The notes under the pieces: generated by a model
Databases searched by the model: none
What the model was told of the DNA's origin: nothing
What the model saw: the letters and a program-made list of their open reading frames with translations, nothing else
Part shown: piece by piece, positions 37,965 through 46,080 of the stretch
Numbering within the stretch: the first letter of the stretch is position 1
How the letters are laid out: each line of letters starts with the position of its first letter
Translations under genes and position numbers: made by a program
From: Aeromonas enteropelogenes
Lineage (GTDB): Bacteria > Pseudomonadota > Gammaproteobacteria > Enterobacterales > Aeromonadaceae
DNA length: 64,000 bases
Reading direction: 5' to 3'
Assembly: GCF_000819845.1 (NCBI RefSeq)
Contig: NZ_CDCG01000013.1
Location: 1-64,000, forward strand

Positions 37965-39634
37965 TGCCACTGCTTGAGCAGTTTGTTCATCTGCTGGCGG
38001 AACGAGTTGATGACTTGCGGGTCCTGGCTGGCCAGGACCCGTTCAAACTGCAGCAGCCACTGTTCGACCTGGCGACGCTCGTCACCGATGCTCTCTTCAT
38101 AGAGTTGCTGTAATCGCTCGCTCAGGGTCAGATTGGGCAACGCATCGCGCGGATGCTGCTTGAGGCGTGCGAGCCGCTCGCGACTCTCCCGCTTGCCCTC
38201 TTCGGTCACGCCAGCCGGACTTCGGTCTATCACCTTCTGGAACTGCTCACCCGAACTCACCAGGGTCACGTCCACCTCCAGCATGCCGTTGATGTCGTAG
38301 CTAAAGCGCACGTCCACTTCCTGAATGCCCTTGCCGGTCGGCAGCGGGATCTCGAGATCGTCCACATGCAGGTTGTCCCGCACCCAGAACCGCTCCCCCT
38401 GATAGATGCTGATGCACACCGAGCTCTGCTGTTCGTGGCCACTGCGGTAGCGCTCTACCCGTGAGGCCGGCACCACTATATTGCGCTCCAGGATGGGACT
38501 GAAGATACCATGCTGGTCACCCTGGCTGACTGCGATACCCAGCGTGAAGGGGCAGACGTCGGTCATGATGAGCTCTTCCACCGCGCTGTCGCGCAGGCGG
38601 CAGGCTGCCTGGATGGCAGCCCCCATGGCGACCACCCGATCCGGATCCAGTTCGTGGCAGCCAAAGCGACCAAGCAGGCGCACCGCCGTTTGCTGCACCT
38701 CGCTCTGGCGGCTCGCCCCACCGACAAAAATCAGTTCGTCGACCTCGTCGGGCCGCAGGCGCGCATCGGAGAGCGCCTGGCTCAGCGGCTTGCGCAGCCG
38801 GTTGAGGGTCTCGCGCCAGATGTCGGCCAGCTCGCTTTCGGAGAAACCGAACGTCCGGTTCCACTCCGCACCAAGCTCGACCTCAAGGCCGCTACCACTG
38901 CGATGACGTTTGGCCCGCTCGCAGGCCAGATAAACTTGCCCGAGTTGGGAGAGCGTCAGTTCGCCGCGATCTGTGTCGAGCCTGCCAAGCACCGCATCGA
39001 CCAGATCCTGGGTAAAGTCCTCGCCACCGAGCCGGTTGTCCCCCGCCGAGGCGCGTACCTCCATGATGCCATCCTGATACTCCACCACGGTCACGTCGAA
39101 GGTGCCGCCCCCCAGGTCAAACACCAGAAAGCGGCGGCTGTGTTGCTCGTGCAGGCTGTAAGCCATGGCGGCTGCCGTCGGCTCATTGATAAGGCGCACG
39201 GCATCGAGCCCGGCCAGCTCGGCCGCCAGCCGAACCTGCTTGCGCTGCTGATCGCCAAAATAGGCCGGCACCGAGATGACCACCTCGCGTACCCCGTGGC
39301 CAAGCCAGGCCTCGGCATCCGCCTTCAGACTACCCAGTATCAAGGCGCACAATTCGGTCGGATTGTACTGCTCCTTGCCCAACCGGTAGCGCCGCTCGCT
39401 GCCGAGAAATCGCTTGAAGTGGGAGGCGGTATTGGAGGGATGAGTCAGCAGGCGGGTGGCCGCTGCCTGGCCCACCAGCAGGGTATCGTCCTCACCGATA
39501 CAGACGATCGATGGCGTCAGCTCCTCACCATGGGCATTGGGAATGAGGTGAGCCTTGCCCTCTCGCCACACGGCAATCGCGCTGTTGGTTGTCCCCAGAT
39601 CGATGCCGATGGCCGGCGTCGGAACCGCTGTCAT
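37961..39634 (-). CDS. hscC: Hsp70-family chaperone HscC
   Basis: Specialised Hsp70 of 557 residues, shorter than DnaK (~638) because the C-terminal lid is reduced, as in E. coli HscC. ATPase-domain motifs: GIDLGTTNSAIAVW at the N-terminus, VFDLGGGTFDVTVVEY and FVGGASRQSEVQ. The substrate-binding domain starts near CPFTLGIAV. E. coli HscC is a fast, DnaJ-independent ATPase stimulated by DjlC. Here the gene converges with the J-protein gene, overlapping it by four bases, so the pair cannot share one transcript and must be balanced by separate promoters. Confidence 0.95.
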   Translation of the reverse strand: MTAVPTPAIGIDLGTTNSAIAVWREGKAHLIPNAHGEELTPSIVCIGEDDTLLVGQAAATRLLTHPSNTASHFKRFLGSERRYRLGKEQYNPTELCALILGSLKADAEAWLGHGVREVVISVPAYFGDQQRKQVRLAAELAGLDAVRLINEPTAAAMAYSLHEQHSRRFLVFDLGGGTFDVTVVEYQDGIMEVRASAGDNRLGGEDFTQDLVDAVLGRLDTDRGELTLSQLGQVYLACERAKRHRSGSGLEVELGAEWNRTFGFSESELADIWRETLNRLRKPLSQALSDARLRPDEVDELIFVGGASRQSEVQQTAVRLLGRFGCHELDPDRVVAMGAAIQAACRLRDSAVEELIMTDVCPFTLGIAVSQGDQHGIFSPILERNIVVPASRVERYRSGHEQQSSVCISIYQGERFWVRDNLHVDDLEIPLPTGKGIQEVDVRFSYDINGMLEVDVTLVSSGEQFQKVIDRSPAGVTEEGKRESRERLARLKQHPRDALPNLTLSERLQQLYEESIGDERRQVEQWLLQFERVLASQDPQVINSFRQQMNKLLKQWH

Positions 39635-39828
39635 GACAATACCTCTACGTATGTTGAGTCGATTTCAGAATCTGGATTGTCGCGATGGAGATTGTTCGCA
39701 GTCAAGTGGAACTCTATCTTTGAGCCCTTTTGCTCATCCTCATTGTCCATTTCCGGGCCGCACGCATTTGGCCTTTATGGATCAATATGTTAATAACATG
39801 GGACTCGTTTTTATCAGGAGGGTGCCAA

Positions 39829-40188
39829 GTGACAGACTGGTTGGCGTTAGCCCAGTGGAAGGAGGGCATGCTGCACGGCGTTGAGCTGGTTCAGTTTTCC
39901 CTCGAACTCATCTCGGTGGCCTGCGTGGTCATCGGCCTTGGCAAAACCCTCTGGCTGGCCGCCCGGGAACGGGATCATGAACCCGGCTTTCCGCGTATTC
40001 GCCTCTGTTTCGGCAGCTGGCTCATTCTGGCGCTGGAGTTTCAGCTCGCCGCCGACATCCTGGCCACCACCATAGCCCCGAGCCAGGAGGAGCTGATCCG
40101 TCTGGCGGTGATCGCGGTGATCCGCACCTTTCTCAACTACTTCCTCGGCAAGGAGCTCGAGGAGCAGCGCAAGCAGCAGAAAACCTGA
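39829..40188 (+). CDS. DUF1622 membrane protein
   Basis: 119-residue protein with three predicted helices. GTG 39829 has AGGAGG upstream at good spacing, so the ATG further upstream (39730) is less likely. The pattern (VVIGLGKTLWLAARE..., FGSWLILALEFQLAADILATTIAP, AVIRTFLNYFLGKELEE) is the DUF1622 family of small membrane proteins of unknown function. It is divergent from hscC (194-bp gap). Confidence 0.85.
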   Translation: MTDWLALAQWKEGMLHGVELVQFSLELISVACVVIGLGKTLWLAARERDHEPGFPRIRLCFGSWLILALEFQLAADILATTIAPSQEELIRLAVIAVIRTFLNYFLGKELEEQRKQQKT

Positions 40189-40275
40189 TATGGCGGCGCG
40201 CCGGTTGTCGGGATGAAGCCTGGCGCTGGCGGCAAGCCTTGCCGCCCCGAACCTGGCGGCGAAAAAACTCACGGG

Positions 40276-40304
40276 TTGACGCACGGGCGCAAGCTGGGTA
40301 TTTT
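40276..40304 (+). promoter_or_regulatory. Promoter of the ABC-F leader
   Basis: TTGACG-N17-TATTTT, the best sigma-70 match in the region; predicted transcript start near 40311. Confidence 0.7.
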
Positions 40305-40335
40305 GCGACCAGAATTTTTGTTGGACCGCTTTTCA

Positions 40336-40389
40336 ATGTTGTACATCCTGTTCAAATGCTCGGTCAGGAGGCTGTGCTCCGTGCACTAA
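40336..40389 (+). CDS. Candidate leader peptide, 17 codons
   Basis: ATG 40336 to TAA 40387, peptide MLYILFKCSVRRLCSVH. It begins about 25 nt after the predicted transcript start and ends three bases before pairing segment 1, so a ribosome stalled near its end would mask that segment. The ribosome site is weak (TTGGA). An overlapping frame from ATG 40357 (MLGQEAVLRALTR) is an alternative. Confidence 0.4.
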   Translation: MLYILFKCSVRRLCSVH

Positions 40390-40493
40390 CACGATGAAGT
40401 GTTGCCCGGAGCCCATCGACTGAATCTTCATCAGCTGCGCGAATGCCCTCTCTCTGGGAGGCTACCCCGCATCTGATGAAAACAGGAGACACA

Positions 40494-40525
40494 GGCCGGC
40501 GAGATGCTTCATCGCCGGCCTTTTT
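40494..40525 (+). terminator. Attenuator terminator 1 in the ABC-F leader
   Basis: GGCCGGCGA (40494-40502), 9-nt loop, TCGCCGGCC (40512-40520), then TTTTT. Loop and 3' arm contain segment 4, which can also pair with segments 1 or 3. Confidence 0.88.
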
Positions 40526-40560
40526 GTCTCTGCCATTTGGCAGCGTTTCACCTTGCTGAG

Positions 40561-40600
40561 ACGGGGGGCCGGTACGTCGCGTACCTGCCCCCCGTTTTTT
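40561..40600 (+). terminator. Attenuator terminator 2, just before the ABC-F start
   Basis: ACGGGGGG-CC-GGTACG-TCG-CGTACC-TG-CCCCCCGT, a 14-bp GC-rich stem with one small internal loop, directly followed by a T-run. It ends about 15 bases before ATG 40616, so transcription into the gene needs read-through. Confidence 0.9.
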
Positions 40601-40615
40601 ATGGATGTTACAACC

Positions 40616-42163
40616 ATGAGTGTGCTCACTATCCACAACCTGACCTATCACATCGGCGACAAGACCCTGTACCAGCAGGCGAGCTTTCGTCTCAACGCCG
40701 GCGAGCATGTCTGCCTCACCGGCCACAACGGCGCCGGCAAGAGCAGCCTGCTCCAGCTGATCCAGGGGGAACGCCTGCCAGACGGCGGCGACATCCTCTG
40801 GCAGCCCGGCATCAAGGCGGGCTATCTCGACCAGCACGCCGCGCGGGATGGCCACCTCACCCTGCGGGGCTACCTGCAGTCGGTGTTCGCCGACCTCTAT
40901 GAGGCGGAAGCCGAAATGCTGGCCCTCTACGCCGACCCCGAACTGGGGCCGCGGCAGCTGGCCCGGGCAGCCGATCTGCAGGCGCACCTGGAGAGTCAGG
41001 GTTTTTACCGGCTGGATCCGCGTATCGACGAGGTGGCGGCCGGCCTCGGCCTGACCCAGCTCGGCATGCAGACCCTGCTCGCCAATGTCAGCGGCGGCCA
41101 GCGCCACAAGGTGATACTGGCCGGCCTGCTGCTGCGCACGCCGGAGGTGCTGCTGCTCGACGAGCCGACCAACTATCTGGACACGGCCCACGTCGACTGG
41201 TTGGCGGGCTACCTGGAGCGCTTCCCCGGCGCCTTCCTGGTGGTCTCCCACGACCGCGCCTTCGTCAATCGCATCGCCACCACCATCGCCGACATCGACC
41301 GCCAGCAGATCCACACCTATCGCGGCAACCTCGACCAGGCGCAGGCCCAGAAGGGTGCCGCCGAGGCGCTGCACGCCCGTCAATACCAGGCCCAGCAGCG
41401 GCAGATCGACAGGCTCGAGCAGTTCATCGCCAAGAACGGGGCCGGGGTCAACGCCAGCATCGCCAACGGCCGCAAGAAGCAGCTGGCGCGCATCGAGCGC
41501 CTGGCGGCCCCCGAGCAGGCCAAACCGGTCACCCTCAGCTTTCGCGCCGCCCAGGGGGGCCAGCCGCAACTACTGGCCGCGAGCGAGCTGGAGATCGGCT
41601 ACCACCAGCCCCTGCTGGCGCCGCTCAGCCTGCAGCTGCGCCGCGGCGAGAAGGTGGTGATCGCCGGCTTCAACGGCATCGGCAAGTCGACCCTGCTCAA
41701 CACCCTGACCGGCCGCCTCACCCCGCTCGCCGGTGAACTGGCCCTGGCCCCCGGCCTCAAATCGGGTTACTTCGAGCAGGCGCTGCACTGGCCCGACCCC
41801 GCGGCCACCCCGCTGGCTCTGGTCAAGGCCGCCGCCCCCGGGCTGGATGACAAGGGTGCCCGCCAGCAGCTGGCGCGCCTTGGCATCGGCGGCAAGCTGG
41901 CCATCCAGCCCATCAGTGCCCTGAGCGGCGGCGAGCAGACCCGGGTCAAGCTGTGCCGACTGGCGCTGCAGCCCACTCATCTGCTGATATTGGATGAGCC
42001 GACCACCCACCTGGATGCCGGCACCAAGGCCGCCCTGCGCCAGGCCCTGTGCGACTACCCGGGCAGCGTGCTCGCCGTCTGCCACGAGCCGGCCTTTGTG
42101 GCCGACTGGCCGGATCGGGTGGTGCACATCCAGCAGTTCGCCGCCGTGTCGACCCAAGCTTAA
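40616..42163 (+). CDS. ABC-F family ATPase (ribosome-associated)
   Basis: 515-residue protein with two ABC ATPase domains and no membrane helix, hence ABC-F: such proteins bind the ribosomal E-site and either modulate translation or dislodge antibiotics. ATG 40616 has GGATG eight bases upstream; ATG 40601 is also in frame. Domain 1: Walker A GHNGAGKSS (36-44), signature VSGGQRHK, Walker B LLLDEPTNYLD, switch SHDRAF. An interdomain linker of about 60 charged residues follows. Domain 2: GFNGIGKST, LSGGEQTRVK, LLILDEPTTHLD, but the switch reads CHEPAF. The attenuated leader and the linked MFS exporter favour an antibiotic-resistance role. Confidence 0.92.
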   Translation: MSVLTIHNLTYHIGDKTLYQQASFRLNAGEHVCLTGHNGAGKSSLLQLIQGERLPDGGDILWQPGIKAGYLDQHAARDGHLTLRGYLQSVFADLYEAEAEMLALYADPELGPRQLARAADLQAHLESQGFYRLDPRIDEVAAGLGLTQLGMQTLLANVSGGQRHKVILAGLLLRTPEVLLLDEPTNYLDTAHVDWLAGYLERFPGAFLVVSHDRAFVNRIATTIADIDRQQIHTYRGNLDQAQAQKGAAEALHARQYQAQQRQIDRLEQFIAKNGAGVNASIANGRKKQLARIERLAAPEQAKPVTLSFRAAQGGQPQLLAASELEIGYHQPLLAPLSLQLRRGEKVVIAGFNGIGKSTLLNTLTGRLTPLAGELALAPGLKSGYFEQALHWPDPAATPLALVKAAAPGLDDKGARQQLARLGIGGKLAIQPISALSGGEQTRVKLCRLALQPTHLLILDEPTTHLDAGTKAALRQALCDYPGSVLAVCHEPAFVADWPDRVVHIQQFAAVSTQA

Positions 42164-42175
42164 GGAATAAAAATT

Positions 42176-43315
42176 ATGTTACTGAAAGTACTGCTGTTTT
42201 TGATTGCATTTCTGGTCGGGGCCGATGAGCTGATGCTGGGCCCCCTGCTCGCCCCCATCGGCGCCGAGCTGGGCGTCGCCCCGGAACGGGTGACTCTGTT
42301 CATCACCGCCTACAGCGTGGCGCTGGCCCTCATCGCCCCCCTGCTCGGCGGCCTGTCGGATCGCCACGGCCGGCTGCGGGTGATGCTGCCGGCCTCCCTG
42401 CTGTTTGGCGCCGCCTCGGTGGCCACCGGCCTGGTGGCGAACTTCGAGGTTGGGCTGGCGACCCGGGTGATCACCGGGCTGGCCAGCGCCGGCATGCTCC
42501 CCATCGCCTTCGCCATGGCGGCGGACGGCGCGCCGGCTGATGCCATGAAGCGCATCGCCTGGGTGCAGTCGGGACTCACCCTCGGCATGATCTCGAGCCC
42601 GGCGGTGGGCGCCCTGCTGGCCCAGCTCAGCAGCTGGCGCACCCCCTTCATCGTGCTCGGCCTCTGCGCCTGGGCCGTGGCGGCGGCCTTGGCCTGGCTC
42701 ACGGCGCGCACGCCGCAGGTGCATGGGAGCGGCTCGCAACCCGCGCCGCAAGGCTCGGTGCTGGCCATTCCGGGGGCACTCGGCGCCCTGCTCGCCATGG
42801 GATTGGGACTGGGGGGCGGCATCGGCCTGTTCAACCTGGTCGGCCAGCACCTGCACGACAGCCAGGGGCTGCCCGTCTGGTCGGTGGGGCTGCTCTACGG
42901 CGCCCTTGGCGTGATCAGCGTGGTCGGTAACGTGCTGATGCCGCGCCTGGCCGGCTATGTGGAGAGCGGCCGACCCCTGATGCGCGGCGCCCTGGTGGTC
43001 TGCGCCCTGGTCAGCGCCTTCTTCTACCTCTATCCGGCCGGCAACCTGGCCAGCCTCGCCCTGCCGCTGGGCCTGTGGGCGCTGGCTGGCGGCATCGGCT
43101 CACCGGCACTGCAGGGTTACATCGCCCAGCTCGCCCCGGCCCAGCGCGGCATGCTGATGTCGCTGGCCATGACCCTGATGCACCTTGGGGTGGCGCTCTG
43201 GTCCGCCGTCGCCGGCTTTGCCTACAGCGCCGGCCCCATGGCCATGGCCCTGCTGGCCCTGCTGCTGTTTGGCGGGGCCATCCTCGCCCTGCGCCCGGTA
43301 CGGCTGGCCAGCTGA
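42176..43315 (+). CDS. MFS multidrug exporter (DHA1) in the ABC-F operon
   Basis: 379-residue, twelve-helix antiporter; AAGGA precedes ATG 42179-region start and the gene follows the ABC-F stop by 12 bp, so they are co-transcribed. Loop motif GGLSDRHGRLRVML after helix 2 and the antiporter motif in helix 5 (SGLTLGMISSPAVGALL) are those of drug:H+ antiporters. A ribosome-protection ATPase with an efflux pump in one transcript would give two defences against one drug class; the drug is unknown. Confidence 0.9.
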   Translation: MLLKVLLFLIAFLVGADELMLGPLLAPIGAELGVAPERVTLFITAYSVALALIAPLLGGLSDRHGRLRVMLPASLLFGAASVATGLVANFEVGLATRVITGLASAGMLPIAFAMAADGAPADAMKRIAWVQSGLTLGMISSPAVGALLAQLSSWRTPFIVLGLCAWAVAAALAWLTARTPQVHGSGSQPAPQGSVLAIPGALGALLAMGLGLGGGIGLFNLVGQHLHDSQGLPVWSVGLLYGALGVISVVGNVLMPRLAGYVESGRPLMRGALVVCALVSAFFYLYPAGNLASLALPLGLWALAGGIGSPALQGYIAQLAPAQRGMLMSLAMTLMHLGVALWSAVAGFAYSAGPMAMALLALLLFGGAILALRPVRLAS

Positions 43316-43344
43316 GTGCAATAGCCTGGTGCCGACACCATAAC

Positions 43345-43374
43345 AAGAGGGCTCCCGCGGGAGCCCTCTTTATC
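43345..43374. terminator. Bidirectional terminator between two MFS genes
   Basis: AAGAGGGCTCCC and its perfect complement GGGAGCCCTCTT form a GC stem in the convergent gap with T- and A-rich ends. Confidence 0.85.
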
Positions 43375-43387
43375 TATTGCCTTGCCA

Positions 43388-44752
43388 TCAGGCGTGCATG
43401 CCGGCCAGCTCGTGGCGTTTGAGGGCCAGTAGCGTGATGAGCAGTGCGGCGCTGGCGATCAGCGCCATGCCGACATAGGTGGTGCTGAAACCCGGGGCCA
43501 GCACGGTCGGGCTCAGGCTGGCCAGATTGTGGCTGGTGCCCGTTGGCAGGGCGGAATGGAACAGCACGGCGCAGATGGCAACCCCGACCGCGCCCCCCAG
43601 CTCCCGGCCAAAGTTGAACAACGACATGCCTATGCCGCGATCCTCCCGTGGCAGGGCATTTTGCACCACCACCGAGAGGGCGGGCAGCACCAGTCCCAAT
43701 CCCAGACCCGCAAAGCCGAGGGCCAGCCTGACCCAGGCGTCAAAGTGGATTTGCCACAGAGCCAGCGCCACCAGGGCAAACCCGATCACCACGAAGCGCT
43801 TGTAGCGGCCGGTGTGACTAATGAGCTTGCCACCGACGAAGGCCCCGACGGTGATGCAAACCATGAAGATCACCAGGCTCACCCCGCTCTCGCTGGCACT
43901 CATCCCCTTTTGCCACTGCATCTGGAGGGGTAGATAGACCAGCATGGCGAACATCAGCAGCTGAGAGAGCATCGCCAGCAGCACGCTCACCAGATAACCG
44001 GGCAGCCGCGCCAGATGGGCCGGCAGTATGGGGTCGTGAGCACGGCGTTCGATCAGGATCAGCAACAACAGGGCGAGCGCCAGGGCGGCGGCCAGCCAGA
44101 TGGCGGGCAGGGCGGTTTCGGGCGACAGCAGCAACAGAGTCAGGGTGGTGACCGTGATGAGCAGGCCCGCCCCCTTCCAGTCGAAGCGACTGTGGCGACG
44201 CACATTGAGCTGCTTGAGGTTGCGGTTGATGAGCCAGAGGGCGAGCGCCCCCAGTGGCAGGTTGATCCAGAAGATCCAGCGCCAGCTCAGCTGCTCGGTA
44301 AAGTAGCCGCCGAGCAGGGGCCCCGCGATGCTCGAAACCGCATAGACCATCGAGATATAGCCCTGATACTTGCCCACCTCCCGCGGCGGTATGGTGTCGG
44401 CGATGACGGTGAAGGCGAGCGCAATCAGCCCCCCTCCTCCCATCCCCTGCAGCACTCGCGCAGCCAGCAAGGTTGGCAGATCCTGGGCCAGGGCACAGGC
44501 GACGGAACCTGTCAGAAACAGTCCAATACCGATGTTGAGCATTCTCACCCGGCCGAACTGATCGCTCAGCTTGCCGTAGAGAGGGAGCACTGCGGTGGCA
44601 GCCAGCAGGTAGGCGGTGACCACCCAGGTGAGAGCAGCACCGGCGTTCAGCTCGGCGCCTATCATGGGCAGCGGCGTGGTGACTATGCTCTTTTCCAGTG
44701 AGCCCAGGGCAATCACCAGCGCCACGCTCGAGAAGATGGTTTTTGGGGACAT
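43388..44752 (-). CDS. 14-TM MFS multidrug exporter (DHA2, EmrB/QacA type)
   Basis: 454-residue drug:H+ antiporter with about 14 helices, longer than the DHA1 proteins in this window. Motifs: LEKSIVTTPLPMIGAEL in helix 1 (the DHA2 D/E-x-T-I-V-N-like signature), GKLSDQFGRVRML after helix 2 and the helix-5 motif GPLLGGYFTEQLSWRWIF. No membrane-fusion partner (EmrA) is adjacent, so it probably exports to the periplasm alone. Substrate unknown. Confidence 0.92.
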   Translation of the reverse strand: MSPKTIFSSVALVIALGSLEKSIVTTPLPMIGAELNAGAALTWVVTAYLLAATAVLPLYGKLSDQFGRVRMLNIGIGLFLTGSVACALAQDLPTLLAARVLQGMGGGGLIALAFTVIADTIPPREVGKYQGYISMVYAVSSIAGPLLGGYFTEQLSWRWIFWINLPLGALALWLINRNLKQLNVRRHSRFDWKGAGLLITVTTLTLLLLSPETALPAIWLAAALALALLLLILIERRAHDPILPAHLARLPGYLVSVLLAMLSQLLMFAMLVYLPLQMQWQKGMSASESGVSLVIFMVCITVGAFVGGKLISHTGRYKRFVVIGFALVALALWQIHFDAWVRLALGFAGLGLGLVLPALSVVVQNALPREDRGIGMSLFNFGRELGGAVGVAICAVLFHSALPTGTSHNLASLSPTVLAPGFSTTYVGMALIASAALLITLLALKRHELAGMHA

Positions 44753-44920
44753 GGAATGACTCGCTATTCAGGCTGGCCAACTCGGCCTATCACGGGCGGA
44801 TCATTGTCACACAAATCAGCAAGAGGACAAAAATGGCCCTCCCCCGCACAACCATGAAGCAGATCCCACTCATGCCGTGCCCAATCTGCTAGTCTGCTCC
44901 ATTTGCTCCGAGGAACCGCC

Positions 44921-45517
44921 ATGCATGCCTACGACAGTTTTGCTCACTACGACGCCCTGATCTTCGACATGGATGGCACCCTGGTGGACTCCATGCCCCT
45001 GCATCTGGACGCCTGGGCGCTCACCTGCGCCGAATTCGGCATCCCCTTTGAGCGCGCTCAGCTCTACCAGTATGGCGGCATTCCGACCCGCAAGATCATC
45101 GCCATGCTGGCCGAGCAGCAGGGGCTGACGGTCGACGTCGAGGCCTTCGCTCGGCGCAAGATTGCTCTCTATCTGGAACAGATCGATCGGGTCAGCGTCT
45201 TTCCTGCCATGTGGGAGCTGGTCCGGCAGTGCCACGGCAAGATACCTATGGGCATTGGCACAGGGTCGCCGCGCAATCAGGCGGAGTCGATCTTAAAGAG
45301 CACCGGGCTCGATGCCTATATCCAGGTGGTGGTGAGCGCCGATGATGTGAGTAACCACAAACCACATCCGGACACCTTCCTGGAGGTGGCCAGACAACTT
45401 GGGGTCAATCCGGCCAACTGCCTGGTCTTTGAGGACACCCGGATCGGGATCGAAGCCGGCAAGGCGGCAGGGATGGAAACCATGCTGGTGATTGAGGGAG
45501 AGCCGGATCTGCGATAG
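44921..45517 (+). CDS. HAD-family sugar phosphatase (YqaB-like)
   Basis: 198-residue haloacid-dehalogenase-type phosphatase; ATG 44921 has GAGG eight bases upstream. Nucleophile Asp16 and acid/base Asp18 are in FDMDGTLVDS, motif II is in GTGSPRN and motif III/IV in FEDTRIGIEAG. The cap type and length match E. coli YqaB (fructose-1-phosphatase) and beta-phosphoglucomutase relatives. Single gene between the DHA2 exporter (divergent) and a small leftward orphan. Confidence 0.9.
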   Translation: MHAYDSFAHYDALIFDMDGTLVDSMPLHLDAWALTCAEFGIPFERAQLYQYGGIPTRKIIAMLAEQQGLTVDVEAFARRKIALYLEQIDRVSVFPAMWELVRQCHGKIPMGIGTGSPRNQAESILKSTGLDAYIQVVVSADDVSNHKPHPDTFLEVARQLGVNPANCLVFEDTRIGIEAGKAAGMETMLVIEGEPDLR

Positions 45518-45581
45518 TACAGATTGAGCGAACTTTCCCCACAAGCGAGGAAAAGAGCGGCGGTTGGCCGGGAAGGCGGGA

Positions 45582-45842
45582 TCAGACTCCCGACACGCCG
45601 GTTATGGTAGCAGGGTGCGAGTTGGCCACATAAAAGTCGTCATGTGCCCCGGGTGCGTTTTCCATCTCCTCCTGACTTTGCAGTTGCGCCAAGGCGGCTG
45701 CCGGACTGTCGGCAAAGGTGGGGGCCGCGAGGGGGGAAAAACCCTGTTCAATCAGCTGGCCACGCTCGTCACCATAGCTGGGCGCATTGGCATCGAGATA
45801 GGTAAGAGCCTGACCTTGCTTGAAAAAATGATAATAAGGCAT
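45582..45842 (-). CDS. Small hypothetical protein (86 aa)
   Basis: No family recognised. MPYYHFFKQGQALTYLDANA opens the protein; it is acidic, has no membrane helix, and an Ala/Gln/Glu-rich middle (AALAQLQSQEEME). A strong AGGGGGG ribosome site lies about seven bases before ATG 45842, which supports it as real. The C-terminus ends in VANSHPATITGVSGV. Confidence 0.65.
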   Translation of the reverse strand: MPYYHFFKQGQALTYLDANAPSYGDERGQLIEQGFSPLAAPTFADSPAAALAQLQSQEEMENAPGAHDDFYVANSHPATITGVSGV

Positions 45843-46005
45843 CGAACGACCCCCCTAAAAAGAAAGCGCCATTCTACCCCTTTTCCCATCCCTGCCCGGG
45901 ACGCAATTGGTGATCCCCTTCACAATTTGGCCAACAAAATGGACATACTTGCAGGAGCCTTTCCCTCTCTCCCATTCTCGACAACGGTCCCCATTCTATC
46001 GCCAG

Positions 46006-46034
46006 CAATAAAAACGCCTCCTGAAAGGAGGCGT
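46006..46034 (-). terminator. Terminator of the DUF1338 gene / ast operon
   Basis: Read leftward, ACGCCTCCT-TTC-AGGAGGCGT followed by TTTTTATTG, about 47 bp past the stop. Confidence 0.88.
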
Positions 46035-46080
46035 TGCTTATGTCACTCTGGCTATCGCCGCATGGGCGACGAGAGCATCG

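Larger units (their letters stand above)
40189..40615 (+). promoter_or_regulatory. Leader region of the ABC-F/MFS operon (attenuator)
   Basis: 427 bp without a full gene. A sigma-70 promoter TTGACG (40276-40281), 17-bp spacer, TATTTT (40299-40304) predicts a transcript from about 40311, giving a ~305-nt leader. It contains a 17-codon reading frame (40336-40389) and segments 1 CGATGAAG (40392-40399), 2 CTTCATCAG (40426-40434), 3 CTGATGAA (40473-40480) and 4 CTTCATCG (40507-40514), which can pair 1:2, 2:3, 3:4 or 1:4. Two terminators follow. This is the layout of a transcription attenuator. The first 85 bp hold only a GGCGGCAA/TTGCCGCC hairpin past the DUF1622 gene. Confidence 0.75.

Noticed and set aside
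40311-40525. Known riboswitch (ykkC/guanidine, yybP-ykoY) in the ABC-F leader
   Set aside because: The conserved sequence blocks I know for these classes are not visible; the layout fits an attenuator better.
40504-40902. 132-codon frame starting in attenuator terminator 1 and running into the ABC-F gene
   Set aside because: It is a different frame over a clear ABC-F coding sequence and has no family resemblance.
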